DNA of 64,000 nucleotides from Variovorax sp. PAMC28562 (GTDB lineage Bacteria; Pseudomonadota; Gammaproteobacteria; Burkholderiales; Burkholderiaceae_C), in contig NZ_CP060296.1 in assembly GCF_014303735.1 (NCBI RefSeq), forward strand, positions 2,429,501 to 2,493,500. Direction: 5' to 3'. Position numbers and translations under genes: made by a program. This document shows, one piece after another, positions 46,977-55,835 of this stretch; position 1 is the stretch's first letter, and each line of letters opens with the position of its first letter. Under the pieces are notes generated by a model. The model was not told the DNA's origin, did no database searches, and was given only the letters and a program-made list of their open reading frames with translations.

Positions 46977-48365
46977 ATGACCGGCAAAGTTCGCACCCGC
47001 ATCGCTCCTTCCCCGACGGGTTTTCTGCACCTCGGCACCGCGCGCACCGCGCTGTATTCGTGGGCCTACGCGCGGCATCACGGCGGTGAGTTCGTGCTGC
47101 GGATCGAAGACACCGACGTCGCACGTTCCACGCAGGATTCGACCGACCAGATCCTCGCCTCGATGCACTGGCTCGGCCTGGACTACGACGAAGGCCCGAT
47201 CTATCAGATGCAGCGGTTGGCGCGCTACCAGGAAGTCATTGCACAGATGCTCGCGGCCGGCACCGCGTACCGCTGCTATTGCACCCCGGCCGAGTTGGAA
47301 GAAGTGCGTGAAGCACAACGCGCGCGCGGTGAGAAAACGCTGTACGACGGTCGCTGGCGCCCCGCGGCGGGCAAGGTGCTGCCACCGGTGCCGGAAGGCG
47401 TGCCGCCCGTGGTGCGCTTCTGCAATCCGACCAGTGGCGACGTGAGCTGGGACGACCTCGTCAAGGGCGAGATCACCATCAACAACCGCGAGATCGACGA
47501 CCTGATCATCCTGCGGCCCGATGGTGTGCCGACATACAACTTCGCAGTGGTGGTCGACGATTGGGACATGGCGATCAGCCACGTGTTTCGCGGCGACGAG
47601 CACATCAACAACACGCCGTGGCAGATCAACATCTTCAACGCGCTCGGCGCGCCGCTGCCGCGATTCGGCCACGTGCCGGTGATCCTCGGCGACGATGGGC
47701 AGAAGCTGTCGAAGCGGCGCGGCGCAGTGAGCGTGACGGCGTACGAAGAGAACGGCTACCTGCCCGAGGCGATGCTCAACTATCTGGCCAGGTTGGGCTG
47801 GAGCCACGGCGACGAAGAGCTCTTCACGCGCGAGCAAATGGTGAGCTGGTTCGATGGCTCGCATCTGTCCAAAAGCCCGGCGCAGTGGGACGCGGCCAAG
47901 CTGGCCTGGGTCAACGCGCAATACATCAAGGCGAAGCCCGACGATGCGCTCGCCCCGTTGGTTGCGGTGCAGTTGCAAAAGCGCGGCATCGTGGCCGACG
48001 ATCGGCTGCCTGCGATTTGCGCGTTGTTCAAAGACCGCTGCGACACCACGGTCGTGTTGGCCAACTGGGCTGCGGCGTTCTATGCCGATGTGACACCCGG
48101 CGAGGGCGACCGGGTGCAGCATGTGACCGAGGCGATCCGCCCGGTCGTCCTCGCGCTGGCCGACAAGCTTTCTGACGCGACGTGGGACAAGCCTTCGATC
48201 GGCGCCGCCATCAAGGAAGTGCTCGTTTCACATGGCATCAAGATGCCCGCGCTCGCCATGCCGGTGCGTGTTTTAACGATGGGAACGGCTCAGACACCAT
48301 CGCTCGATGCGGTGCTTGCGTTGTTCACTCGCGAAACCGCTGTCGCAAGGTTGAGAGCGGCTTGA
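46977..48365 (+). CDS. gltX: Glutamyl-tRNA synthetase
   Basis: A 462-aa class I synthetase. The HIGH-like motif is [19 protein letters not shown] near residue 9; the KMSKS-like motif is [20 protein letters not shown]. The usual Cys-rich zinc region is partly present ([10 protein letters not shown]). It lies directly before tRNA-Ala, tRNA-Glu and tRNA-Asp, so enzyme and cognate tRNA-Glu are neighbours. Only 8 bases separate it from metZ. Confidence 0.96.
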   Translation: MTGKVRTRIAPSPTGFLHLGTARTALYSWAYARHHGGEFVLRIEDTDVARSTQDSTDQILASMHWLGLDYDEGPIYQMQRLARYQEVIAQMLAAGTAYRCYCTPAELEEVREAQRARGEKTLYDGRWRPAAGKVLPPVPEGVPPVVRFCNPTSGDVSWDDLVKGEITINNREIDDLIILRPDGVPTYNFAVVVDDWDMAISHVFRGDEHINNTPWQINIFNALGAPLPRFGHVPVILGDDGQKLSKRRGAVSVTAYEENGYLPEAMLNYLARLGWSHGDEELFTREQMVSWFDGSHLSKSPAQWDAAKLAWVNAQYIKAKPDDALAPLVAVQLQKRGIVADDRLPAICALFKDRCDTTVVLANWAAAFYADVTPGEGDRVQHVTEAIRPVVLALADKLSDATWDKPSIGAAIKEVLVSHGIKMPALAMPVRVLTMGTAQTPSLDAVLALFTRETAVARLRAA

Positions 48366-48380
48366 GTTTCAAGCTATAAT
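48351..48380 (+). promoter_or_regulatory. Sigma-70 promoter for the tRNA cluster
   Basis: TTGAGA (48351-48356) and a consensus TATAAT (48375-48380) are 18 bases apart. The -35 lies inside the last codons of gltX and the -10 just after its stop, ending 18 bases before tRNA-Ala. Confidence 0.75.
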
Positions 48381-48398
48381 TCGAGGCTCGACACCCGA

Positions 48399-48474
<76 letters not shown>

Positions 48475-48518
48475 TCAAGGTTGTCGAATCGGAAGTTATC
48501 GGATTAGTCCAAGGTTTT

Positions 48519-48594
48519 GACCCTATCGTCTAGAGGCCTAGGACACCACCCTTTCACGGTGGCTACCGGGGTTCGAATCCCCGTAGGGTCGCCA
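48519..48594 (+). tRNA. tRNA-Glu (anticodon TTC)
   Basis: A 76-base cloverleaf with encoded CCA: acceptor GACCCTA/TAGGGTC, D-arm GTCTAGAGGCCTAGGAC, anticodon loop CTTTCAC, T-arm GGGGTTCGAATCCCC. The T-arm is perfect. Confidence 0.95.
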
Positions 48595-48666
48595 AATCGG
48601 CTTCGGTCGATGAGGCAAAGCAAGTCGTCAGCACTTGGCTCTTCACAGAGTGAACGTTGTCTACCA

Positions 48667-48743
48667 GGAGTGGTAGTTCAGTTGGTTAGAATACCGGCCT
48701 GTCACGCCGGGGGTCGCGGGTTCGAGTCCCGTCCGCTCCGCCA
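48667..48743 (+). tRNA. tRNA-Asp (anticodon GTC)
   Basis: A 77-base cloverleaf with encoded CCA: acceptor GGAGTGG pairs with CCGCTCC (one G-U pair), D-arm AGTTCAGTTGGTTAGAATA, anticodon loop CTGTCAC, T-arm CGGGTTCGAGTCCCG. Last of the three-tRNA cluster; a terminator follows. Confidence 0.95.
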
Positions 48744-48765
48744 GTATTTTGGGATTTGCCCAATG

Positions 48766-48793
48766 AAAAAAGCCACCTTCGGGTGGCTTTTTT
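48766..48793 (+). terminator. Rho-independent terminator of the tRNA cluster
   Basis: AAAAAGCCACC, a TTCG loop, then GGTGGCTTTTTT: a perfect stem with a UUCG tetraloop and a run of T, 22 bases after tRNA-Asp. Confidence 0.92.
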
Positions 48794-48881
48794 GCGTCTG
48801 CACACCGTCCGAGTTGTATTCGAACCCCTTGGTTGCGCAGCAAAGTAGGTCCAAAATACACAAAACCCCTTCGCCGCTAGC

Positions 48882-49739
48882 ATGGACCGTTATCGAACCA
48901 TTGCGAACCCTCGTGAGTTGGACCCATCGTTCTCAGTGCCCTGTAAACGATGTGCCGGGCTGTTGCAGGAGTGGAACCGGTTTTGCCCGTTTTGCCTGGA
49001 AGATCAGTTCTCGCCGGTCGATGGAGATGCAGAAACAGATGCTGCAGCGGCAACCGAGTCTGCACGCCACATATCTGCGTCCAGTAAAGAGAACGACTCC
49101 ACCGGACTGGAATTCGCGGACACCGTCCACCCGGGCGCGGCGGAAGTCATCCCATTTTCCGGCCCGGCGGGCAAGGCGCTCAACGCAAAAGGAGACACCG
49201 GGATCTCACTGGCCCAGCCCAGCGACTACTGGCAGACAGAAGTGTTGGGCGTTGGGGGTAAGACGGACTGGATGGCGCGGCTACCGCCTAAAAATTTGAA
49301 GGCTGGAATCGCCTTGGCGCTGGTAGTGATGGCGGTCGCTTTCTTTGGCTCGGGGCAAGGCTATTTCGACAACCGGAGTGACCTCAAGGTCGGCACCGAG
49401 CGAGTGGAGACAGCCTTGAATCGCGGTGATCTGAGGAGTGCCGTCCAGCTTCTCGATGCGATCGAATCAAGTCATCCGGACGACCTCGCTGTCCAATCGC
49501 TCAGAGACGCCCTCGATCTGCGCATTCAGGAGCGGTCTACCTCTCGCAGCGAACTGCTGGATGCCACTTCTCGCATGGCGTCCAACGCGTCTGTATCGGA
49601 TGACTCAGCGCCAGGCGCCCTTGTGACGCCGGACGCACCGACTACCGACCCCCTCGAGCAAGCCACCGGCCCGCTTCGAGCCTCGCAGAAAGAGTGCAGT
49701 GTGGCGCTCGCCGCATTGGCACTGTGCCCAAAAGAATAG
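48882..49739 (+). CDS. Zinc-ribbon single-pass membrane protein of unknown function
   Basis: A 285-aa protein. The N-terminus has a CxxC...CxxC zinc ribbon (PCKRCAGLL, then RFCPFCLED). A polar, Glu/Asp-rich cytoplasmic part follows (to about 140), then one helix (AGIALALVVMAVAFFGSG), then a periplasmic region with a helical, tetratricopeptide-like stretch (ETALNRGDLRSAVQLLDAIE). The C-terminus ends KECSVALAALALCPKE. That closing C-x(8-9)-C motif resembles the end of the next protein (KNCTEQELVLGICKR). The TAXI protein gene begins 18 bases later, so they are an operon. The family is not recognised. Confidence 0.78.
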   Translation: MDRYRTIANPRELDPSFSVPCKRCAGLLQEWNRFCPFCLEDQFSPVDGDAETDAAAATESARHISASSKENDSTGLEFADTVHPGAAEVIPFSGPAGKALNAKGDTGISLAQPSDYWQTEVLGVGGKTDWMARLPPKNLKAGIALALVVMAVAFFGSGQGYFDNRSDLKVGTERVETALNRGDLRSAVQLLDAIESSHPDDLAVQSLRDALDLRIQERSTSRSELLDATSRMASNASVSDDSAPGALVTPDAPTTDPLEQATGPLRASQKECSVALAALALCPKE

Positions 49740-49757
49740 CCACTCGGAGGGAACCAC

Positions 49758-50831
49758 ATGCCCATCAGATTGCTGCTAACAGGCCTGTTGTGGATCTCTG
49801 TCGTTCTGTGCGCGACCGCGGCGCCTCGCGCGGAATACAAGATCGTCACCGCGACGAAAACGGGCACGTACATTCAGATTGGCCGTGACCTTGCGACGCT
49901 GGTCGCGGAACCCGCCGACATTGCGCTGGAAGTTCTCGAGTCGAAAGGCTCGGCAGAAAACATTCAGAGAATGCGATTCGAGCGGGGAGTCAAGCTGGCG
50001 CTGGTGCAGTCAGATGTCTATCAGGCTTTCCTGGACGAAGCCAAGGCCGGCAACACCGACGCCGTGGACATCATCAAGCCTCTGCGCCTCATCATGCCGC
50101 TCTATGACGAGGAGATCTATTTCGTCGCGCGCGCCGACTCGCCGCTCAACAGCATTCACGAAATCAAGAACAAGAAGATCGCCGTCGGGCCCTTGGGAAG
50201 CGGCACCGCCCTCACGTCGAGAACGCTGTATCAGCTGATGTTCGGGGAGCCACTGCCGCCTGCCAACACGCAGTATTTGACCAACGAAGAAGCGCTGGCC
50301 AAGCTCACAGTCGATAAGTCGATCGACGTCGCCATCATTGTCGCGGGGCAGCCGGCCAAGCTATTCACCGACATGAAAGCCGAAGCCCGCAATTACATCA
50401 AGATTCTGAAGCTGGACGATGCGGCACCCGAGGCTGCACGCGCAAAAAAAGCCTACTTTCCCGCTGTGATACGAGCCGCGAGCTACTCGACCTGGCTCAA
50501 GGAAGACGTGCCCACATTGACCGTCAAAGCTTACCTCGTCACCTACGACTACGGGCTGCAGTCGACAGTCATTAACCTGAATCGCTTCGCCGAGTCACTT
50601 TGTGCCAACTTCGACAAGCTGCAGGCCAACGGGCACCCCAAATGGAAACAGGTGCGACTGGAGCTTCCGCCACTGAACCAGGGGTGGCGCTATTACGCGC
50701 CAATGGAAAAGCGGATGCGCGCATGCATTGCGAAGCGCAGCACCGTCGGATTCGCTTCCGCTGGCGGGACGACGCCAGCGTCCAAGAACTGCACCGAGCA
50801 AGAACTGGTGCTGGGCATCTGCAAGCGCTGA
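49758..50831 (+). CDS. TAXI-type solute-binding protein with a C-terminal Cys motif
   Basis: A 357-aa TRAP-associated (TAXI) periplasmic binding protein. It has a signal peptide (RLLLTGLLWISVVLCATAAP, cleaved near residue 22), YKIVTATKTGTYIQIGRDLA (usual TAXI start), SKGSAENIQRM, VGPLGSGTALTSR and YLTNEEALAKL. No TRAP permease is adjacent, so it may signal through the membrane partner encoded just upstream. The last 20 residues, beyond the usual TAXI fold, carry KNCTEQELVLGICKR, matching the partner's end. The substrate is unknown (TAXI proteins often bind glutamate or dicarboxylates). Confidence 0.87.
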   Translation: MPIRLLLTGLLWISVVLCATAAPRAEYKIVTATKTGTYIQIGRDLATLVAEPADIALEVLESKGSAENIQRMRFERGVKLALVQSDVYQAFLDEAKAGNTDAVDIIKPLRLIMPLYDEEIYFVARADSPLNSIHEIKNKKIAVGPLGSGTALTSRTLYQLMFGEPLPPANTQYLTNEEALAKLTVDKSIDVAIIVAGQPAKLFTDMKAEARNYIKILKLDDAAPEAARAKKAYFPAVIRAASYSTWLKEDVPTLTVKAYLVTYDYGLQSTVINLNRFAESLCANFDKLQANGHPKWKQVRLELPPLNQGWRYYAPMEKRMRACIAKRSTVGFASAGGTTPASKNCTEQELVLGICKR

Positions 50832-50870
50832 GTCGGAATTCCGCCGGCCGCTAGGTCTGCCGCACGACTG

Positions 50871-51023
50871 CTAGAGACTGTTCCCGAGCACCACATAAAC
50901 CGTTAACCCGGTAACCATCGTGAGATGCAACGCGAACACAGCCCTCTTCTCGCGGGGCGTCATTAAAAATGCGGGCACACCTATAAGTACCGTCAAGATG
51001 GCGAGAGGAACGAGCGGATTCAT
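50871..51023 (-). CDS. Possible 50-aa small membrane protein
   Basis: An open frame on the minus strand reads MNPLVPLAILTVLIGVPAFL from an ATG at 51023, then a basic turn (TPREKRAVF) and a second helix ending in VVLGNSL. Two hydrophobic helices in a hairpin make it a plausible small membrane protein. The frame extends upstream to 51110 but the extra residues are not membrane-like. No strong ribosome binding site. Otherwise the 300 bases between the TAXI gene and the fasciclin gene hold nothing I recognise. Confidence 0.4.
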   Translation of the reverse strand: MNPLVPLAILTVLIGVPAFLMTPREKRAVFALHLTMVTGLTVYVVLGNSL

Positions 51024-51131
51024 AAAGCCGTGCGTGACCCGGATCACCGGGCCGATGAGGAAACCGGATCTGCCGCTACTTTTTACAGAAGCGACGGATC
51101 GAATCCCCACATTTTGACGGCTGGCGAGTCG

Positions 51132-51689
51132 TTACTTAGGCAAAAGAACTTTGTCGACGACGTGAATGACGCCGTTGGATTGCTTCACGTCGGCGATCGT
51201 CACGTTTGCCGTGCTGCCGTTTTCGTCGGTGATCATGACTTTCTTGCCACTCGATTTGGCTGTCAGCGTGCCGCCCGACACGGTCTTCAGCGAGGCCGTT
51301 CCCTTGCCGTCCTTGATGGCCTTCATCAGCATCTTCGAATCCATATTCCCGGCGACGACGTGGTAGGTCAGGATAGTGGTCAGCTTTTCCTTGCTCTCAG
51401 GCTTGAGCAACGTGTCGACCGTTCCGGCGGGCAGGGCGGCAAAAGCCTTGTTGGTCGGTGCGAAAACGGTGAACGGGCCTGGGCCTTTGAGCGTGTCGAC
51501 CAGACCGGCTGCCTTGACGGCCGCGACGAGCGTCGTGTGGTCCTTGGAATTGACCGCGTTGTCGATGATGTCCTTGGTCGGGTACATCTTCGCGCCACCC
51601 ACGGTCACCTGGGCGATGGCGGAGACTGCGCCGGCAGCCATGGCAACGGCGAGGGTGATGGAAGCGAAGCGGTGTAGATTGCGTTGCAT
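51132..51689 (-). CDS. Secreted fasciclin (FAS1) domain protein
   Basis: A 185-aa protein with a signal peptide ([19 protein letters not shown], cleaved near residue 27) and one FAS1 domain: [21 protein letters not shown]1 motif [15 protein letters not shown], the YH motif in ILTYHVVAG, and H2 [18 protein letters not shown]1 domains mediate adhesion or ligand binding outside the cell. It is last in the minus-strand series but has its own 91-base gap upstream. Confidence 0.92.
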   Translation of the reverse strand: MQRNLHRFASITLAVAMAAGAVSAIAQVTVGGAKMYPTKDIIDNAVNSKDHTTLVAAVKAAGLVDTLKGPGPFTVFAPTNKAFAALPAGTVDTLLKPESKEKLTTILTYHVVAGNMDSKMLMKAIKDGKGTASLKTVSGGTLTAKSSGKKVMITDENGSTANVTIADVKQSNGVIHVVDKVLLPK

Positions 51690-51780
51690 TGGAGGAATCC
51701 TCTCGAAGTAGGCCGTCGCAAAGATGTGCGACAGCGCTTACTCATACGGTCCCCGGGGCCAATTGGATTCGCTCGACTGA

Positions 51781-52167
51781 TCAGGACGCCGCAAGAGATT
51801 CACTGGAATCGAAATCCAGTTCGACCTTGGCTCCGTTCGGGTCATGGCAAAAGAGCTGCCAGGTGCCGGACCCGACTTGTTGCCCCAGCTCGTATTTCCA
51901 TCCGCGCTGATCGAAGCGGGCCTTGACCTCGCTTAGACCTTCCGCCGTGAACGCCATGTGATCGATCACGCCTGTGCGCTGCGCCGGCACCGGTCGGCCG
52001 AAGTACATGTGCAGTACCGCCTGTGCGCCGGTGCCATACAGCCAGGCGCCAGGAAAGCCGAGGTCCGGCCGATGGCCGACGTGCAAACCGAGCAGGCCGC
52101 AATAAAAGTCCAGCGTCTTCCCTTCGTCCTCCGCGGTCACGGTGAAATGGTTCATTCCGACGATCAT
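51781..52167 (-). CDS. VOC-superfamily protein (glyoxalase/dioxygenase fold)
   Basis: A 128-aa single-domain VOC protein: NHFTVTAEDEGKTLDFYCGLLG at the start (metal-ligand His), VLHMYFG, VIDHMAFTAEGL (second His) and LFCHDPNGAKVELDFD with the terminal Glu. The set of two His and one Glu fits a metal-dependent isomerase, dioxygenase or resistance protein. It lies 21 bases after the SRPBCC-oxidoreductase gene and is likely in the same transcript. Confidence 0.87.
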   Translation of the reverse strand: MIVGMNHFTVTAEDEGKTLDFYCGLLGLHVGHRPDLGFPGAWLYGTGAQAVLHMYFGRPVPAQRTGVIDHMAFTAEGLSEVKARFDQRGWKYELGQQVGSGTWQLFCHDPNGAKVELDFDSSESLAAS

Positions 52168-52188
52168 CTTTGTCTCCGTTCCAGTTGG

Positions 52189-53670
52189 TTATGTAACGAG
52201 CACCAGTGCACCAACGCTGCCACGCGACTCCAGCCGTGCGTGCGCCTGCGCCGCTGACTCAAGCGAAAAGCGCTCGATCACCGGCCTTTTGATGACGCCA
52301 TCGGCCAATGCGTTCCACACCCGTTGCGCGCGATCGGCCAACTGCCCGGGGGCTGAGACGTAGTCGAACACCACGGGTCGCGAAAAGCTGAGCGACTTGG
52401 CGCCGAGCGTGTCCGACGACAGCGCCGTCAACGCGCCGCTGGCTTGGCCCAGGCTGATCCAGTGGCCGCGACTCGCGAGCGATGCGAGGTTCTCATCGCG
52501 CGCCGCTTCGCCGAGCCCGTCGATCAATAGATCGACGCCACCGCAGGCATGTTGCACCGCATCCGCAAAGCGGTAGTCGCGCGTGACGATGACATGCTCG
52601 CAGCCGTGATCGCGCGCGACGCGGGCCTTGGCCTCGCTCGACACCGTGCCCACCACGGTCGCGCCGAGGTGACGCGCCCATGCACATAGCAACAGCCCGA
52701 CGCCGCCCGCTGCAGCGTGAACGAGGATGCGCGTGCCGCGTTGCACGCGTCCCAAGTCATGGAGCAAGTAGTCGGCAGTGATGCCCTTGAGCAGCAGCGC
52801 TGCGGCGACGTCGTCTTCGATGGCGGGCGGCAAGCGCACCACCCATTCCGCCGGCACCGAGCGCACGCCGCAGTAGGCGCCAGGCACCGGACCGAGGTAG
52901 GCGACGCGGTCGCCCGCAAAAAAGCCATGGACGTTCTCGCCGACATCGAGCACGCCACCGGCGGCTTCCATGCCAGGCACGCCGGGCGACTCTCCGGACA
53001 CCGGCAGCATGGAGGGAATCCAGCCGCGCCGCAAATACACGTCGATGAAGTTGATGCCGATGGCGCGCTGCTGGATGCGAACTTCGCCGGCGCGCGGTGC
53101 TGCGGCCTCGCCGCTTTGCGGCTGCAGCACGTCCGGGCCGCCGTAGTGCGAGACGCCGACACGGCGCGTCGACACGGGCAAAGCGCGAGGCAACGAAGAC
53201 GTCGTGTTGCCGCCTCGATGAAGGTCACCGCCCTGCTGAAGATATCGCCGCAGATTGACGAAGCCGGCCTCGTACACGCCTTGCGCCACCGTTTCGCGCA
53301 GCTCGCGTTCGCGACCTGGCGGCGTGCCAAAGGTCGACTCCCAATGCCAGAAGGTCCGGCGGCCGTCGGTCACCGGCTTGAGGGTGAGCGTCGCCACATA
53401 GCGTTGCAACGGCAAGGTCGCCTCGACGATGCAGTAAGTGCTCTTGTGATCGTTGTCGGACAGCGTCAGCAACTGCTCGCGGATTCGGTTGCCGTCTTTC
53501 AGCGTGAAACTCCTGACGCAGCCTACCTGGTCGCCGCGATCGTTGCCTTCGATGCGACTCGACTCAACCACGGCGTGCCATTCGGCATGGCTGTTGAAGT
53601 CGCGCAGCACGGCCCACACGCGCTCGATCGGTGCATCGATGACGGTCGAGCGGACGACCTTCTGAAGCAT
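52189..53670 (-). CDS. SRPBCC-quinone oxidoreductase fusion
   Basis: A 493-aa two-domain protein. Residues 1-145 are an SRPBCC (polyketide cyclase/START-like) domain (VIDAPIERVWAVLRDFNSHA, VGCVRSFTLKDGNRIREQLL). Residues about 165-493 are a zinc-independent medium-chain oxidoreductase of the quinone reductase type (HYGGPDVLQ, GINFIDVYLRRGW, LVHAAAGGVGLLLCAWARHL, NADPH-binding). The frame is continuous through the join, a Gly-rich linker near 150. The N-terminal domain is a clear paralogue of the next upstream gene (53670-54110), sharing a stop/start base with it. Fusion of a lipid/polyketide-binding domain with an enone reductase suggests substrate delivery. Confidence 0.87.
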   Translation of the reverse strand: MLQKVVRSTVIDAPIERVWAVLRDFNSHAEWHAVVESSRIEGNDRGDQVGCVRSFTLKDGNRIREQLLTLSDNDHKSTYCIVEATLPLQRYVATLTLKPVTDGRRTFWHWESTFGTPPGRERELRETVAQGVYEAGFVNLRRYLQQGGDLHRGGNTTSSLPRALPVSTRRVGVSHYGGPDVLQPQSGEAAAPRAGEVRIQQRAIGINFIDVYLRRGWIPSMLPVSGESPGVPGMEAAGGVLDVGENVHGFFAGDRVAYLGPVPGAYCGVRSVPAEWVVRLPPAIEDDVAAALLLKGITADYLLHDLGRVQRGTRILVHAAAGGVGLLLCAWARHLGATVVGTVSSEAKARVARDHGCEHVIVTRDYRFADAVQHACGGVDLLIDGLGEAARDENLASLASRGHWISLGQASGALTALSSDTLGAKSLSFSRPVVFDYVSAPGQLADRAQRVWNALADGVIKRPVIERFSLESAAQAHARLESRGSVGALVLVT

Positions 53671-54110
53671 CAGCGACTACCGAAGTGGCGCTTCAAAGCA
53701 TCGAAGCCGCCCTGAAAAACACCGCCGCCTATCGACTCGGTCAACTCGCGCTCACGGTCCTCGTCGCAGTCGAATTCAGCGCTCCATTCGGCGAAGCAAC
53801 GCGTGCCGTCGGTTACCGGCGTCAGCTTGAGCGTGGCGGTGTAGTCGGTCACGCCCATCGGGCTTTCGAGGATCTCGTAGGTGCAGCTGTAGTCATAGTC
53901 GGACAGGGCGAGCAGGCGCTCGCGGATCGCGCCGCCATCGCGCAAATGAAAGTGCCGGATACAGCCGACACGATCGGCCGGCTGGCCGTTCTCGATCCGG
54001 CTGTCCGCGATCAGCGGATGCCACTGCGGCATGCCGTTGAAATCACGGACGCGCGACCAGACACTGTCGGCGCTCGCATCGATCACGCTGGAAACGTAGA
54101 CATTCACCAT
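53670..54110 (-). CDS. SRPBCC-family (polyketide cyclase-like) protein
   Basis: A 146-aa protein of the START/SRPBCC fold, starting MVNVYVSSVIDASADSVWSR. It has RDFNGMPQWHPLIADSRIE, VGCIRHFHLRDGGAIRERLL, and a C-terminal helix GGVFQGGFDALKRHF. It aligns over its whole length with the N-terminal domain of the following fusion (shared RDFN, VGC-R-F, D-G--IRE-LL-LSD, TL-L-PVTDG), so the two arose by tandem duplication. Such proteins bind hydrophobic ligands; the ligand is unknown. It lies 12 bases after the flotillin gene. Confidence 0.87.
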   Translation of the reverse strand: MVNVYVSSVIDASADSVWSRVRDFNGMPQWHPLIADSRIENGQPADRVGCIRHFHLRDGGAIRERLLALSDYDYSCTYEILESPMGVTDYTATLKLTPVTDGTRCFAEWSAEFDCDEDRERELTESIGGGVFQGGFDALKRHFGSR

Positions 54111-54122
54111 GCGCTGCTCCTC

Positions 54123-55820
54123 TTAGTCCTGCTTGGCCTTGGATGCGTTCGACGGTAGCGCAGCATGCGAGCCGCTCACATTGCCGACCAGCTTCTGGAT
54201 GTCGCCGCCCTCGATGCCGATTTCGCGCAGCAACTGGTCGACCAGCGGTGCCTGCGCCCGGAAGCGCAGCGCAGAGTTGACCAAACCATCGGCCAGGCCG
54301 ACGCCATCGCCATCGCGCCCACCACCGCTCGACGACCCGCCGAAGCCGTCGACCTGCAGGATCTTGATGCCCTCGATGCGCTCCATCGGTCTCACAGATT
54401 CGCGGATGATCCCCTCCGCTTTTTCGACCAGTCGCATGCGCAGCGCCGACATGCGCGCCTCGGGCGTGAGCATGTTGTGCGCTTCATTCATCAGGCGCGC
54501 CGCCTCAGCTTCGATCTCGGCACGGATGCGCAACGCCATCGATCGGATCTTGTCGGCATCGGCATCCGCTTCGGCCTGCGCGCGGATCGACGCGCCGCGG
54601 TTGGCGCTGGCATCGCTCTCCGCTTGCGCCGCCGACGTGAGCCGCAAAGCATCTCGCTCCGAGATCAATGCAGCCGCGATCAGCTCGATGGCTTTCTTGC
54701 GCTCGGCCATCTCGACCTCGCGCGCGGTGAACACTTTCTCTTCTGCCGAAACGGCTTGCGCCCGCGCCAGCTCGGCTTCTGCCTGGGCCTCGCTCTGTGC
54801 CTTGCTTTCGCGTGCGACCGCGATCGAGCGCTGTTGTTCGGCCAGCTCCAGCGACATGCGCCGCTCCAGTTCGGCGCTCTGAATGGCGCGCTCCTTGCCG
54901 ATGCGACCTTCTTCGATCGTCTGTTCGGAGCGGATACGCGCCGCGTCGATGCTCTGCTTGGCGGCGATCTGTGCGCTCTCTGCATGTTGCTCCCGCTGTG
55001 CCCGTTCGACCGCCACTTCGGAGCGCTGACGCGAGCGCGCCATCTCGACTTCGCGCTGCTGTGACAGCCGCGCGTGTTCGCTCTCGCGATCGATTTCGAG
55101 CGACAGCTTCTCGGCTTCGAGATTCTTGTTGCGGATGGCGATCAACGTGTCCTGTTCGACGTCGTTGCGCTGCTTCTTGCGGTGCTCGATCTGCTCTGTC
55201 AGCCGCGTCAAACCCTCGGCGTCGAAAGCGTTGCTCGGGTTGAAGAACTCCATGCCGGTCTGGTCGAGCTGCGTGAGCGAAGCGGCTTCGAGCTCCAGGC
55301 CGTTGTTGGTGAGATCTTCGGCCACCGCTTCGCGCACGCGCTTCACGTAAGCGCCGCGCTTTTCGTGTAGCTCTTCCATGGTCATCTCTGCCGCCGCGGT
55401 GCGCAGTGCATCGACGAACTTGCCCTCGACCAGCTCCTTGAGCTGATCGGGCTCCATAGTGCGCAGGCCCAGCGTCTGCGCGGCCACTGCCACCGAATCG
55501 GCATTGGCAGCCACCCGCACGTAGAACTCGGCGATCACGTCGACACGCATGCGGTCCTTGGTGATGAGTGCCTTGTCGCGGCCACGGCTCACCTCGATGC
55601 GCAGCGTGTTCATGTTGACCGGTATCACGTCGTGCACGATCGGCAGCACGAAGGCGCCGCCGTCGAGCACCACCTTTTGCCCGCCCAAGCCGGTGCGCAC
55701 GAAGGCGCGCTCTTTCGAGCTGCGCAAATAGAGCCAGTGAAGCAGCCAGACCGCGATGGCGACGACGATCGCGACAACGATCAGCCCGAGGATGAAACTA
55801 CCGAATTGGGAACCTGACAT
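54123..55820 (-). CDS. Flotillin-family (YqiK-like) membrane scaffold
   Basis: A 565-aa flotillin/SPFH protein. One N-terminal helix (GSFILGLIVVAIVVAIAVWLL) is followed by an SPFH domain (FVRTGLGGQKVVLDGGAFVLP, TKDRMRVDVIAEFYVRVA) and a long Ala/Glu-rich coiled coil (about 200-440). The C-terminal part has GIKILQVDGFGGSSSGGGRD and ends LVDQLLREIGIEGGDIQKLV. The ATG at 55820 is preferred because AGGAG is 9 bases upstream; 55826 is only 3 bases from it. Flotillins organise membrane microdomains. Its place inside a transporter/oxidoreductase series (15 bases after the previous gene) is unusual. Confidence 0.9.
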   Translation of the reverse strand: MSGSQFGSFILGLIVVAIVVAIAVWLLHWLYLRSSKERAFVRTGLGGQKVVLDGGAFVLPIVHDVIPVNMNTLRIEVSRGRDKALITKDRMRVDVIAEFYVRVAANADSVAVAAQTLGLRTMEPDQLKELVEGKFVDALRTAAAEMTMEELHEKRGAYVKRVREAVAEDLTNNGLELEAASLTQLDQTGMEFFNPSNAFDAEGLTRLTEQIEHRKKQRNDVEQDTLIAIRNKNLEAEKLSLEIDRESEHARLSQQREVEMARSRQRSEVAVERAQREQHAESAQIAAKQSIDAARIRSEQTIEEGRIGKERAIQSAELERRMSLELAEQQRSIAVARESKAQSEAQAEAELARAQAVSAEEKVFTAREVEMAERKKAIELIAAALISERDALRLTSAAQAESDASANRGASIRAQAEADADADKIRSMALRIRAEIEAEAARLMNEAHNMLTPEARMSALRMRLVEKAEGIIRESVRPMERIEGIKILQVDGFGGSSSGGGRDGDGVGLADGLVNSALRFRAQAPLVDQLLREIGIEGGDIQKLVGNVSGSHAALPSNASKAKQD

Positions 55821-55835
55821 GGACATCGTCTCCTG

